DNA of 64,000 nt from positions 146,659-210,658 of the forward strand of contig NZ_NCSM01000012.1 of NCBI RefSeq assembly GCF_002224125.1, written 5' to 3'. The stretch is from Streptomyces sp. NBS 14/10. GTDB taxonomy: Bacteria; Actinomycetota; Actinomycetes; Streptomycetales; Streptomycetaceae. A program made the position numbers and the translations under genes. Of this stretch, positions 1 to 8,495 are shown one piece after another. Every line of letters begins with the position of its first letter. Within the stretch, counting starts at the first letter, position 1. The notes under the pieces were generated by a model. The model did no database searches, had not been told where the DNA came from, and saw only the letters and a list, made by a program, of their open reading frames with translations.

Positions 1-1577
1 GCCTGGCCCGTGCGCTGGAGGAGCCGCTGGACCGCGAGCAGCGGACCTGGCTGAGCCTTCGGCTGGCCGCGGCCGAGGTGCTGGAGGCGCCGGAGGCCGG
101 GGACCGCCGGTTCGCCGAGATCCTTCGGTCACCGGGCACGGAGCTCGCCGGGGCGCGGCTGCGCGCCGCGGACCTGGCGCTGGCCCGCGGCGGCTCCGAT
201 GTCGTACGCCGGGCGCTGACGGAGGCGCTGCCCGCCGCGCGGGGCGGTGAACGCAGCGCCCTGACCGCCCTGTTCTGGCTCGCCGAACTGGGCCGCCACG
301 ACGACACCGACCTGCTGCTGCACGAGGTTCCCCCGCTCCCCGCCCATCCGTCCTCGCCCGCCCAGGCCGGGGCGCGCGCCTGGCAGCTGGCCCTGCTCGG
401 CGAGGACCTGCTCACCACCAGAGCGCTGGCCCGCAGCGCCTTCGCCGGCCCCGCCGACGAGGGTGGGCTGCTGCTGCCCCGGCTGGCGGCGTGCCGGGCG
501 CTGTGCCTGGCGGACGAGACGGACGAGGCCGGGCTGCGGCTGGACGAGCTGCTCACCGAGGCCCGGCGCGGCCATGCCCGCGCCGCCGCCTCGCTGGTGC
601 TGACCGGGCGCGGCGATATGAACCTGCGCCGCGGCCGGCCCGATCTCGCCGAGCGGGATGTCGCCGCCGCCGAGCGGGCCCTGCCGCACACTCATCTGCA
701 CCCCCTCTACGCCCCCTACGCGCGGGCCGTACGGATCCTCGTCGCGCTGGAGAGCGGCGACCGCAAGCAGACCGCGGCGCTCATGGCCATGCCCGACCCC
801 GACGCGTCGTGGAACACCATGGCGGGGGCCCATCTGCTGTTCGCCAGGGCCCTGGTGGACATCGCCGACGGCAAACCGGCCGAAGCGATCGATCTGCTGC
901 TCGCCGCCGGCCGACGGCTGCTGCGCCTCCAGTACGTCAACCCGGCCCTGCTGCCCTGGCGTTCCATGGCCGCCCGGGCCTGCCATGCGCTCGGCCACGC
1001 CCAGGAGGCACACCGGCTCAGCCGCGAAGAGCTCGCGCTGGCCCGGCGCTGGGGCGCGCCGAGCGCCATCGGCTGGGCCGAACTGGGCATCGGACGGGTG
1101 GCCCGCGACGGACGGGCCGCCAGACTGCGCGAGGCCGTGCGTACCCTCCAAGCGACCCCGGCCAACATGGCCTACATCGGGGCGCTGATGGAGCTGGCCA
1201 CCGTGGAGCTGGACGCGGGGCGGCGGCGGGCCGCGGAGCTCCTGATCGCCGAGGTGTCCCGGCTCACCGCGGCCCAGCCCGACAGCAGACCGGCCGCGCG
1301 GGCGCGCGCACTCGCCCAGCGGCTCGGCAGACTGCCGTCGGCCGCGGTCCGCGGACTGCACCCCGCCTGGGCCGCGCTGTCCGACGTCGAGCGGCGCACC
1401 GCCACCCTCGCGGGCCTCGGACACGGCAACCGGAACATCGCCGACATGCTCTCGGTCACCACCCGCACGGTGGAGCTGCGGCTGAGCGGGGCGTACAAGA
1501 AGCTGCGGATCAGCGGCCGGGCCGAACTGCGCGAGATGGTGCGCTCGATGGAGGGCTACGACACGGATGTTGCATGA
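1..1577 (+). CDS. LAL-family LuxR transcriptional regulator, 5'-truncated by window edge
   Basis: The frame is open from base 3 without a start, so the gene begins outside the window; about 525 C-terminal residues are visible. They are helical, Leu/Ala/Arg-rich repeats like the TPR-like middle of large ATP-binding LuxR (LAL) regulators. They end in a LuxR helix-turn-helix (LSDVERRTATLAGLG, then NIADMLSVTTRTVELRLSGAYKKL). The N-terminal ATPase part would lie upstream. The stop overlaps the start of the next LAL gene by 11 bp, so the two are translationally coupled. With the downstream PAS-LuxR gene the arrangement resembles polyene-cluster regulator sets (nysRI-RIII or fscRII-RIV types). The family call is firm; the pathway is inferred. 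Confidence 0.85.
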   Translation, partial: LARALEEPLDREQRTWLSLRLAAAEVLEAPEAGDRRFAEILRSPGTELAGARLRAADLALARGGSDVVRRALTEALPAARGGERSALTALFWLAELGRHDDTDLLLHEVPPLPAHPSSPAQAGARAWQLALLGEDLLTTRALARSAFAGPADEGGLLLPRLAACRALCLADETDEAGLRLDELLTEARRGHARAAASLVLTGRGDMNLRRGRPDLAERDVAAAERALPHTHLHPLYAPYARAVRILVALESGDRKQTAALMAMPDPDASWNTMAGAHLLFARALVDIADGKPAEAIDLLLAAGRRLLRLQYVNPALLPWRSMAARACHALGHAQEAHRLSREELALARRWGAPSAIGWAELGIGRVARDGRAARLREAVRTLQATPANMAYIGALMELATVELDAGRRRAAELLIAEVSRLTAAQPDSRPAARARALAQRLGRLPSAAVRGLHPAWAALSDVERRTATLAGLGHGNRNIADMLSVTTRTVELRLSGAYKKLRISGRAELREMVRSMEGYDTDVA

Positions 1578-4389
1578 GCGGGGCGCCGAACTGGCGCAGA
1601 TCTCCGGTGCGTTACGGACCGCCCGCGAGGGCGGGCCGTCCCTCGTCCTGCTGACCGGCCCGCTCGGCATCGGCCGGTCCGCGCTGCTCCAGCGACTGGC
1701 CGCGCGAGCCGTGCACGAGGCCGAGGACGTACGGGTGCTGCGCGCCAACGCCGCCCCGGTGGAACAGGACTTCGCCTTCGGCGTGGTGCGCCAGCTGTTC
1801 GACAGCCTGCTCGCGGGCGCCCCCGGGGAGCTGAGCGAACGCTGGACGCGCGAGAGCGCGTGCTTCGCCAACCTGGCCCTCGCCGATGAGGACATGCCCG
1901 CCGGCGACCGCTCCACCGCCGCCTACGAACCGGCGCTCAGCGGCCTGCTTTCGCTGCTGGAAAGCGTCAGCGCCGACGGCCCGCTGCTGATCCTGGTCGA
2001 CGACCTCCAATGGGTGGACACCCCCTCGCTGCGCTGGCTGGCCTACCTGGCCAAGCGGCTGCGGGGGCTGCGCGCCGTCGTGGTGTGCACCCTGCGCGAC
2101 GGGGAACCCCGGGCCCGGCACCCCCTGCTGAGCGAGGTCGTCGAGGCCGCGACACAGCGGCTGCGCCCCCGCCCGCTGTCGTCCGCGGGCACCGCGGCGC
2201 TGATCCGTGATCACTTCGGCGAGCCGGGCGACGAGGAGTTCATCCGGGCCTGTCACGAGACCTGTGCCGGCCGCCCGTTGTCGCTGAGCGCTGTGCTGCT
2301 GGACCTGGCGGCCGCCGGTCACCGGCCGACCGCCGACCGGGCCGGCGCGGTCCGCGCGGCCCGCCCCGCGGACCTGCGCGAGCGGCTGGCCAGGAGCGTA
2401 CGTCTGCAGCCTGAGCCGGTACGCCATCTGGCCGCCGCGATCGCGGCCCTCGGCGAACCGGGCGACCCCGCACTCGTCCCCCGGCTGGCCGGTCTGGACC
2501 CGATCGACTACGCGGCGGCGCTGCGCGACCTGCACGCGCTGGGGCTGGCCGCCGACGAGCGGGAGCCGCGGTTCGTCCACCCCGTCGTGGCGGACGCCGT
2601 CCAGTCGTCGCTGTCCGTCGCGGAGCGGGAGTGGCTGCACGACCACGCGGCGGAGCTGCTGTACCGCGCCGGGCGCTCCGACGAACAGGTCGCCGCCCAG
2701 CTGATGGCGGGCGTCACCTCCCGCCACGACTGGTCGGTCGGCGTGCTGCGGGCCGCCGCGGACGTCGCGCTGCGCCGGGGCGCCCCCGAGGTCGCCGTAC
2801 GCTATCTGCGGCGCGCCCTGCTGGACGCCTCCCTGGTGGGCGAGGGCCGGTCGCGGCTGCTGATCGACCTGGCCACCGCGGAGCGCGGCCTCGACCCGGT
2901 GGCGTGCGAACGCCATATCTCCCAGGCGATCCCGCTGCTCCCCACGCCCGGCCACCGGGCCGCCGCGGCGCTGCGGCTCACTCCGGCCGTCATGGGCCTG
3001 CTGCGGCCCTCCGCCGTCGATCTGCTGCGGCAGGTCGCCGACGAGCTCGGCCCGCCGGACGCGCTGGGCGGAGCGGCGCGCGAGATGGCCCTGCGGCTGG
3101 AGGCGCGGCTGCGCCAGAGCGGCATCGACGACCCGGCGGAGCTGGCCTCGGCGGTGGAGCGGCTGTACGGGATGGGGGAGGAGCCGCCGACGGCCACGGC
3201 CGCCGAGCGCGAACTGGTCGCGGTGCTGGTCAGCGCCGCCACACTCACCTGCAGACTGCCCGCGGACGAGGTCACCCGGCTGGCGATGCGCCTTCTGGAG
3301 CGCGAACCGGTCGCGTCGGCGCGGGTGTACTCCGCGCTGCCGCTGGCCACCGTCGCGCTGGTCGCCGCCGACTCCGTGGACGCCGTCGGCTCCTGGCTGT
3401 CCGTCGAGCAGCGGATCGGCCGGTCGCGCGCTTCGGTCACAGTCGCAGACGGGTTCGGCCACCTCGAGCAGGCGATGGTGTTCATGGCGCGCGGCCGGCC
3501 GACCCTGGCCCACGCCCATGCCGAGCGCGCCCTGCGGCTGTCCGACGCCCACTGGCAGGAACTCGGCCTCGCAGCCACCATCGCGCTCGTCCGTACGGCC
3601 CTGGAGATCGGCGACCCCGCGCTGAGCGAGCGGGTGCTGGACGAGGCCTCGCGACGCAGCTCCTCCTGTCTGCCCCTGGCGGTGGCGGTGCAGTTCCTCG
3701 GCGCGTCCGTGGACGCCCACCGCGGCCGCTGGGCCGCCGCCGTGGAGACCCTGATGGCCTGCGGCCGCCGGCTGGAGTCGGCGGGCTGGCGCAACCCGGT
3801 GCTGTTCCCCTGGCGGCTGCGCGCGGCCGGCCTGTACCAGCGTCTCGGCGACCCCCGCTCGGCGCTCGCGCTCGCCGAAGAGGACCGGCTGCGGGCCGAG
3901 GAGTGGGGCGCGCCGGTCGCCATGGGCCGGGCGCTGCGGCTCAAGGGCATGCTGCTGGGCGGCGAGACGGGCGAGGACCTGCTGCGCGAGGCGGTCGGCG
4001 TGCTGCGCGGCTCGGCCAATGAACTCGAACTGGCCCGCGCCCTGCTGCAGCTGGGCGGGCGCCTCGAAGGCCGTCCGGAGGCCGATGACCTGCTGCGGGA
4101 GGCGGCGGCGCTGGCAGCCGCATGCGAGGCGCCGTGGCTGGTCGAACGGGCCCGCCGCGGCGGCGGGGACGGCACCGTCCGGCTGGAGGACGCGCTGACC
4201 CGCACCGAGCGGCGGGTGGTGACCCTGGCCGGCCGGGGACTCACCAATTCAGAGATCGCCGGAGAGCTGGGCGTCACATCCCGCGCTATCGAGAAGCACT
4301 TGACGAATTCCTATCGCAAGCTGAACGTATCAGGGCGGCGTGAACTCATCGCCGCCCTGCCGCGGCTGCAGGCGGTCAAAGGAAGTTAA
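1567..4389 (+). CDS. LAL-family LuxR transcriptional regulator (full length, 940 aa)
   Basis: This is a large ATP-binding LuxR regulator of typical LAL length. A Walker A-like loop GPLGIGRS is at residues 31-38, with Arg where Lys is usual, and a Walker B LLILVDDLQW lies near residue 140. A long helical repeat middle follows, then a C-terminal LuxR HTH from about residue 878 (LTRTERRVVTLAGRGLTNSEIAGELGV). The start overlaps the preceding LAL gene by 11 bp. Codon 16 is TTA (1612-1614), the rare leucine codon read by bldA tRNA in Streptomyces, so expression may be developmentally gated. The likely role is pathway-specific activation of a neighbouring secondary-metabolite cluster. Orthology to a particular polyene regulator cannot be settled by eye. 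Confidence 0.9.
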   Translation: MLHERGAELAQISGALRTAREGGPSLVLLTGPLGIGRSALLQRLAARAVHEAEDVRVLRANAAPVEQDFAFGVVRQLFDSLLAGAPGELSERWTRESACFANLALADEDMPAGDRSTAAYEPALSGLLSLLESVSADGPLLILVDDLQWVDTPSLRWLAYLAKRLRGLRAVVVCTLRDGEPRARHPLLSEVVEAATQRLRPRPLSSAGTAALIRDHFGEPGDEEFIRACHETCAGRPLSLSAVLLDLAAAGHRPTADRAGAVRAARPADLRERLARSVRLQPEPVRHLAAAIAALGEPGDPALVPRLAGLDPIDYAAALRDLHALGLAADEREPRFVHPVVADAVQSSLSVAEREWLHDHAAELLYRAGRSDEQVAAQLMAGVTSRHDWSVGVLRAAADVALRRGAPEVAVRYLRRALLDASLVGEGRSRLLIDLATAERGLDPVACERHISQAIPLLPTPGHRAAAALRLTPAVMGLLRPSAVDLLRQVADELGPPDALGGAAREMALRLEARLRQSGIDDPAELASAVERLYGMGEEPPTATAAERELVAVLVSAATLTCRLPADEVTRLAMRLLEREPVASARVYSALPLATVALVAADSVDAVGSWLSVEQRIGRSRASVTVADGFGHLEQAMVFMARGRPTLAHAHAERALRLSDAHWQELGLAATIALVRTALEIGDPALSERVLDEASRRSSSCLPLAVAVQFLGASVDAHRGRWAAAVETLMACGRRLESAGWRNPVLFPWRLRAAGLYQRLGDPRSALALAEEDRLRAEEWGAPVAMGRALRLKGMLLGGETGEDLLREAVGVLRGSANELELARALLQLGGRLEGRPEADDLLREAAALAAACEAPWLVERARRGGGDGTVRLEDALTRTERRVVTLAGRGLTNSEIAGELGVTSRAIEKHLTNSYRKLNVSGRRELIAALPRLQAVKGS

Positions 4390-4775
4390 CGCCGCTAATG
4401 CTCCGCCGCTCGCCGTGACGCCGCCCCGGCTCCCAGGGGATCGCGCGGCGCCCCCGCACCCGGGGTACGGGGACTGTGCCCCCGTGTCCGGCGCGGCGCC
4501 CGCCATGTCTCGGGGAGGCAACCTCCTTGCCAGGTCAGGGCGTTGAGATATGGTGCGAAGCGCCCGGCGGCGACACCGAACCGAACCACCGAAACCGTGG
4601 CCCGCGGACCGAACCATCGGCCGTACGCACCACAGGATTTGCGGCGCGCCGTCAGCGGACGTTGACTCGCCCGTCCAGGGCTACCTAGTCTCCGAACTGA
4701 AATAACAAATTGCACGACCAGTATTGCGTTCCCGTGATTTCCGGGGGAACGGATCCCTGAAGGGACGGCAGGCCA
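4390..4775 (+). promoter_or_regulatory. Intergenic regulatory region before the PAS-LuxR gene
   Basis: This 386-bp gap holds a GC stem ACGGGG (4467-4472)/CCCCGT (4480-4485) that could end the LAL transcript. A promoter-like TTGACT (4662-4667), 18-nt spacer, TAGTCT (4686-4691) follows. Downstream of that promoter, in the predicted 5' leader, is an inverted repeat CGTTCCC (4727-4733)/GGGAACG (4745-4751). A smaller hairpin TCCCT-GA-AGGGA (4754-4765) overlaps the ribosome binding site. No coding frame is convincing here. The elements are read directly from the sequence; their function is inferred. Confidence 0.5.
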
Positions 4776-5456
4776 TTGGCGATTCCCGCGCCCGCAGACA
4801 CAGTGATATCCCACGACGCAGGACGTGATCAGCTCGAGTACGCCGATCTCCTCGGGCAATTCGACCAGCCAGGTGCGTGTGTGGCCCGCCTCGACCCCAA
4901 CCTGCTCGTCCAGCAGGCGAATCAGGAGTTCTTCCGGCAGTTCGGAGGCTCCTCCGCGGATGTGTGCGGCCGCGCCTTCTGCGATCTGGCCCACCCCAGC
5001 CTGCGGCAGCCGCTCAAGCATCAGCTCGGCCGGCTCGTCGACGGCAGCCGCCGCCGGTTCGCCACCCATGTCGTCGCCTTCGCGGCCGAGGGCGCGCCGT
5101 TCACCAGCGCGCTCACGGCCGTCCCGGTGCGCGGGGAGACCTCCCGGGTCGCCTCGATCCTGGTCGTGATGCGCTCCGCGGCGGGTTTCGAGGACGCGGA
5201 CGTCGTCACCCCGCACAAGAAGGTCCTCACCGAGATCGAGGCCCGCATCCTGGAAGGCATCGCCGCCGGGGTCTCGACCGTCCCGCTGGCGTCCCGGCTC
5301 TACCTCAGCCGCCAGGGGGTCGAGTACCACGTGACGCGGCTACTCCGGAAGCTGCGGGTCCCCAACCGGGCCGCCCTCGTCTCCCGCGCCTACTCCATGG
5401 GGGTGCTCGAAGTGGGCTCCTGGCCACCGAAGGTCGTCCAGGACTTCGTCAAGTGA
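4776..5456 (+). CDS. PAS-LuxR pathway regulator (PimM/NysRIV type)
   Basis: The 226-residue protein has an N-terminal PAS sensor (about residues 25-135, with LLGQFDQPGACVARLDPN and ANQEFFRQFG). A C-terminal LuxR HTH (about 150-215, ILEGIAAGVSTVPLASRLYL, then GVEYHVTRLLRKL) follows. This compact layout and wording match the PAS-LuxR activators of polyene clusters (PimM, NysRIV, AmphRIV, PteF, FscRI) from family knowledge. The start is TTG at 4776, with AGGGACGG about 8 nt upstream; no ATG in this frame fits a ribosome binding site. It lies downstream of two LAL regulators but has its own promoter region. It probably activates polyketide synthase and tailoring genes to the left of the window. 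Confidence 0.88.
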   Translation: MAIPAPADTVISHDAGRDQLEYADLLGQFDQPGACVARLDPNLLVQQANQEFFRQFGGSSADVCGRAFCDLAHPSLRQPLKHQLGRLVDGSRRRFATHVVAFAAEGAPFTSALTAVPVRGETSRVASILVVMRSAAGFEDADVVTPHKKVLTEIEARILEGIAAGVSTVPLASRLYLSRQGVEYHVTRLLRKLRVPNRAALVSRAYSMGVLEVGSWPPKVVQDFVK

Positions 5457-5526
5457 TCGCTCGTCCGCACCGCGCGCGACGCCACCCGGCCGCCGTGCGG
5501 TGAGCGCCCCCGGCGCGGCCCGGGGT

Positions 5527-6306
5527 TCAGGTGCCGGACTCCAGGTCGCGCGTACGGGACTCCAGATCGCGTCGGGTGTCGTCGCCGTACACCCCGTCCT
5601 CGTCGCCGCGGATCCCGTACCACAGCTGGAAGCGGGCCACGGCGGAGGCGAGGCTCTGGTCGTACTGGCCGTTGACCGAACCGCCCGCGTACACGTCCGG
5701 GATCCGCAGCAGCCGGGACTGGAGCTCGGAGACCTCGGGACCGCTGTCCCCCAGGGACAACACCGCGCCCCGGCCCGCGCCCTGGCCCCCCTGGCCGTCG
5801 CCGCTCGGCGCGGCGGCGGAGGCGGTGGGCGCGGCGGGGGCCGACGTACCGCCGGACGGGGTGCCGCCCCCCGGATCCGGCTGCGCCGCGGTGGAGCCGT
5901 CGGCGCCGGGGATGAGCAGCACGAGCGCGAGCGCGACGCCCGCCCCGACCGCCCCCGCGGCGGCCAGGGCGGCGGGGCGCGACCGGCGCCAGAACGGCGG
6001 CGCGGCGGGGGCGGCGTGCGCGGCGGAAGAGTCGGTTGAGCCTGTTGAGCCGTCCGGGGCCGCGGAGGCCGACGCCTCGGTGGCCGTCCGCACACCGAGG
6101 TCGAACTCCTCGGTGTCCGCGTCGCCGAGGTCGTACGCGCGGGGCGGCGTCCCCGAGACCAGCGGGCGGAAGAGGTCAAGGTCCTCCATCCAGCCGTCGT
6201 CCGGCGAGCCGCCCTCCCCGCCGGGCTTCGCAACCGCACGGAAGATCCGGGTCGGCTCGATCACCTGCCGCCCGGTGGGCCGTTCGGGATCGGTTCCGGC
6301 AGCCAT
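5527..6306 (-). CDS. Membrane-anchored peptidoglycan-binding domain protein
   Basis: The 259-residue protein has an acidic cytoplasmic N-terminus (about 1-105), one transmembrane helix (about 112-133) and a Pro/Ser/Thr/Gly/Ala-rich linker. The extracytoplasmic C-terminal domain matches the PG_binding_1 fold (LSLGDSGPEVSELQSRLLRI, then VNGQYDQSLASAVARFQ). The start ATG is preceded by GAGGAGGAGG five bases away. The protein probably tethers the membrane to the cell wall. No catalytic domain is present. It converges with the PAS-LuxR gene across 70 bp and is probably not part of the neighbouring biosynthetic regulon. Confidence 0.85.
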   Translation of the reverse strand: MAAGTDPERPTGRQVIEPTRIFRAVAKPGGEGGSPDDGWMEDLDLFRPLVSGTPPRAYDLGDADTEEFDLGVRTATEASASAAPDGSTGSTDSSAAHAAPAAPPFWRRSRPAALAAAGAVGAGVALALVLLIPGADGSTAAQPDPGGGTPSGGTSAPAAPTASAAAPSGDGQGGQGAGRGAVLSLGDSGPEVSELQSRLLRIPDVYAGGSVNGQYDQSLASAVARFQLWYGIRGDEDGVYGDDTRRDLESRTRDLESGT

Positions 6307-6397
6307 ACAGACCTCCTCCTCTTGTGCGGCGCGCCGTCGAGACCGTCGACACCGTCAAGACCGTCGGGAGGAGATACGGACGGGGAGCCCGGAAGAC

Positions 6398-6622
6398 TCA
6401 ACCGGAGAAGTTGGTGCAGGATGCGCGCACGGTGATGTCGCCCGCCGGGATCGGGGGCAGGGCCTTCACGGGCGGGGTGGAGGCCGTGGTGTCGCAGTCG
6501 CTGTGCTGCACCGGGCCGTTCGCCGTCGGCTGTGCTGCCGCGGTCCCGGCGCCTCCGGCGCCGCCGAGCACCAGGACGCTCGCCGCCACCGCCATCCGGG
6601 CCTTCTTACGAGTCACGGGCAT
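6398..6622 (-). CDS. Small secreted protein of unknown function (74 aa)
   Basis: A typical signal peptide is visible: MPVTRKKAR followed by a hydrophobic stretch VAASVLVLGGAGGAGT and an Ala-x-Ala-type cleavage zone near residue 30. The mature part is about 44 residues with two cysteines that could form one disulfide, and is otherwise Pro/Thr-rich. GGAGG lies five bases upstream of the ATG. It is upstream of and co-directional with the peptidoglycan-binding protein, about 90 bp away, and divergent from the FAD monooxygenase gene. I do not recognise a family; it is not a chaplin or a lanthipeptide by motif. Confidence 0.7.
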   Translation of the reverse strand: MPVTRKKARMAVAASVLVLGGAGGAGTAAAQPTANGPVQHSDCDTTASTPPVKALPPIPAGDITVRASCTNFSG

Positions 6623-6753
6623 GGGTGCCTCCGTCTGGATCTGTCGGGGATGCCTGCGGGTGTTTGGCTAACGAAGCTCGAGGTGGAAGGCTCCCGGTCG
6701 GCCGCCTCATTCCTCCGAATGGCCGCGGCCAGGAGTCGAAGGGAGCAAAGACG

Positions 6754-7992
6754 ATGGAACGCACGACGTGTTGTGTGGTGGGCGGCGGGCCGGCCGGGAT
6801 GGTGCTCGGGCTGCTGCTGGCGCGCGCCGGGGTGGAGGTCACGGTCCTGGAGAAGCACGGTGACTTCTTGCGTGACTTCCGCGGCGACACCGTGCATCCG
6901 AGCACACTGTCGCTCCTGGATGAACTCGGCCTGGCCGAGCGGTTCGCCGCGCTGCCGCAGCGTCATGTGCACACCATCCAGCTGCCCATCGGCCCGGGCC
7001 GCTCGCTGTTCACCGTGGGCGACATCGGCGCGCTGCCGGTCAAGTACAACTACGTCGCGATGGTGCCGCAGTGGGATCTGCTGAATCTGCTGGCGGACGA
7101 GGGCGCGCGGGAGCCCTCCTTCCGGCTGCGGATGAACACCGAGGCGACCTCCTTCCTCATGGAGCGCGGCCGGGTCGCGGGGGTGCGCTACCGCACCGCG
7201 GACGGGAGCACCGGTGAGCTGCGCGCCCAGCTGACCGTGGCCTGCGACGGCCGGGGATCGCTGGCCAGGCGGTTGCCCGAGCTGGGGCTGCGGGAGTTCC
7301 CGTGCCCGATGGACGCCTGGTGGTTCCGGGTGCCGCGGCACGAGGGCGACCCGCGGGGTCTGGTGGGGAACGCCGGTGACCGCTTTCTGACCGCGATGAT
7401 CGACCGCGGCGAGTACTGGCAGTGCGCCGCGCTGATCCCCAAGGGCACCGACGCGGCCCGGCGCGCGGCCGGCCTGGACCGGTTCATGGCCGAGTTCGCG
7501 GCGGCCGCCCCATGGCTGGCGGACCGCGCCCATGCCCTGCGGTCCTGGGACGAGGTGAAGCTGCTCGACGTACGTCTTGACCGGCTCCGGCGCTGGCACC
7601 GCCCCGGGCTGCTGTGCATCGGGGACGCGGCACACGCGATGTCGCCGGTGTTCGGGATCGGTATCAACCTCGCCGTCCAGGACGCCGTGGCAGCCGCCCG
7701 CATCCTCGCCGGGCCGCTCGCGGAGGGCGGGGGCGGGGTCGGGCTGCGGGAGGTGCGCGAGGTGCAGCGCCGCAGATGGCCGACCGCCGCGGCGACGCAG
7801 ACGCTGCAGCGGATCGCCCACGCCCGGGTCATCGAGCCGGTGCTGGCCGGCCGTACCCTGCTCGGCGACGGGTCCCGGCCGCCCGGGGTGGTGCGGGTGC
7901 TGAACGCGGCGCCCTGGCTGAAGCGGGCCCCCGCGTACTTCCTGGCGTACGGCGCACAGCGCGAGCACCCGCCCGCCGCAGCCCTGCGCTGA
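6754..7992 (+). CDS. FAD-dependent monooxygenase (UbiH/PHBH family)
   Basis: The 412-residue flavoprotein hydroxylase carries the expected motifs in order. These are the dinucleotide fold GGGPAG at residues 10-15, then VLEKH, VACDGRGS (the DG motif), and the FAD-ribityl motif GDAAHAMSPVFGIGINLAVQDA near residue 290. The substrate is probably an aromatic or polyketide-like acceptor using NAD(P)H and oxygen, but this cannot be read from sequence. I chose ATG 6754 because GGGAG lies nine bases upstream; the frame is open further upstream but without family similarity. It could be a tailoring enzyme of the cluster to the left, but intervening genes argue against a firm link. Confidence 0.85.
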   Translation: MERTTCCVVGGGPAGMVLGLLLARAGVEVTVLEKHGDFLRDFRGDTVHPSTLSLLDELGLAERFAALPQRHVHTIQLPIGPGRSLFTVGDIGALPVKYNYVAMVPQWDLLNLLADEGAREPSFRLRMNTEATSFLMERGRVAGVRYRTADGSTGELRAQLTVACDGRGSLARRLPELGLREFPCPMDAWWFRVPRHEGDPRGLVGNAGDRFLTAMIDRGEYWQCAALIPKGTDAARRAAGLDRFMAEFAAAAPWLADRAHALRSWDEVKLLDVRLDRLRRWHRPGLLCIGDAAHAMSPVFGIGINLAVQDAVAAARILAGPLAEGGGGVGLREVREVQRRRWPTAAATQTLQRIAHARVIEPVLAGRTLLGDGSRPPGVVRVLNAAPWLKRAPAYFLAYGAQREHPPAAALR

Positions 7993-8013
7993 AACGGTTC
8001 GGCACGTATGGCG

Positions 8014-8039
8014 CTGAGCGGCGGGGCCCGGCCGCTCAG
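8014..8039. terminator. Bidirectional hairpin between convergent genes
   Basis: Arms CTGAGCGGC (8014-8022) and GCCGCTCAG (8031-8039) form a perfect 9-bp stem with an 8-nt loop. They lie between the stop of the FAD monooxygenase gene and the converging S4-domain gene, whose stop codon is inside the right arm. Confidence 0.65.
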
Positions 8040-8422
8040 TGGCCGCGCAGCCGATCCATATCGCGCCGGTCGCGCTTCGTCGGGCGGCCGGCGCCGCGGT
8101 CGCGATGGCCGACCGCGGCCAGCTCCTCGCGCGGCGGCGGGGGAGGGGAGTTGTCGATGAAGCACTCGGCCGCGACGGCCGCCCCGACCCGCTTGCGCAC
8201 CAGGCGTTTCACCACGACGATCCGTTCGCGCCCGGCGTGGAAGAGCCGTACCTCGTCCCCGGGCCGCACGGCGTGGGCGGCCTTGACGTGCTCCCCGTTG
8301 ACGCGGACGTGGCCGCCGCGGCAGGCCGTGGCGGCCAGCGACCGCGTCTTCGTCAGCCGTACGGACCAGATCCAGCTGTCGACCCGCACCGGCGCGTTGT
8401 CTGAAGCCATGCCTGAAGCCAT
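8036..8422 (-). CDS. S4-domain RNA-binding protein (Hsp15/HslR-like)
   Basis: The 128-residue protein has an S4 RNA-binding domain at about residues 12-60 (VDSWIWSVRLTKTRSLAATA, then GHVRVNGEHVKAAHAVRPGDEV) and a basic, Pro-rich tail. Hsp15-type proteins bind 50S subunits carrying stalled peptidyl-tRNA, so a ribosome-rescue role is likely. Two start codons exist because the first 12 bases of the gene are duplicated (8401-8424). I use the upstream ATG at 8422, preceded by AGGAC; the second at 8410 would remove four residues. It converges with the FAD monooxygenase gene and shares its terminator hairpin. Confidence 0.85.
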   Translation of the reverse strand: MASGMASDNAPVRVDSWIWSVRLTKTRSLAATACRGGHVRVNGEHVKAAHAVRPGDEVRLFHAGRERIVVVKRLVRKRVGAAVAAECFIDNSPPPPPREELAAVGHRDRGAGRPTKRDRRDMDRLRGH

Positions 8423-8495
8423 GTCCTGACTCTATCGGCTCCGTCCAGGGCAGTACGTCCTGCTATATCCGGAATTGCTGTCTAAGGTGCGACGC

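Noticed and set aside
129..3720. Long minus-strand frames opposite the LAL regulators
   Set aside because: Repetitive Arg/Gly/Gln-rich translations with no start signals, mirroring the real genes on the plus strand.
4700..4776. PimM-type operator (consensus CTVGGGAWWTCCCBAG) before the PAS-LuxR gene
   Set aside because: The GATTTCC/GGGGAAC stretch only partly resembles it, and no full 16-bp match is visible.
6532..6753. N-terminal extension of the FAD monooxygenase frame
   Set aside because: It overlaps the small secreted gene and has no similarity; the ribosome binding site supports ATG 6754.
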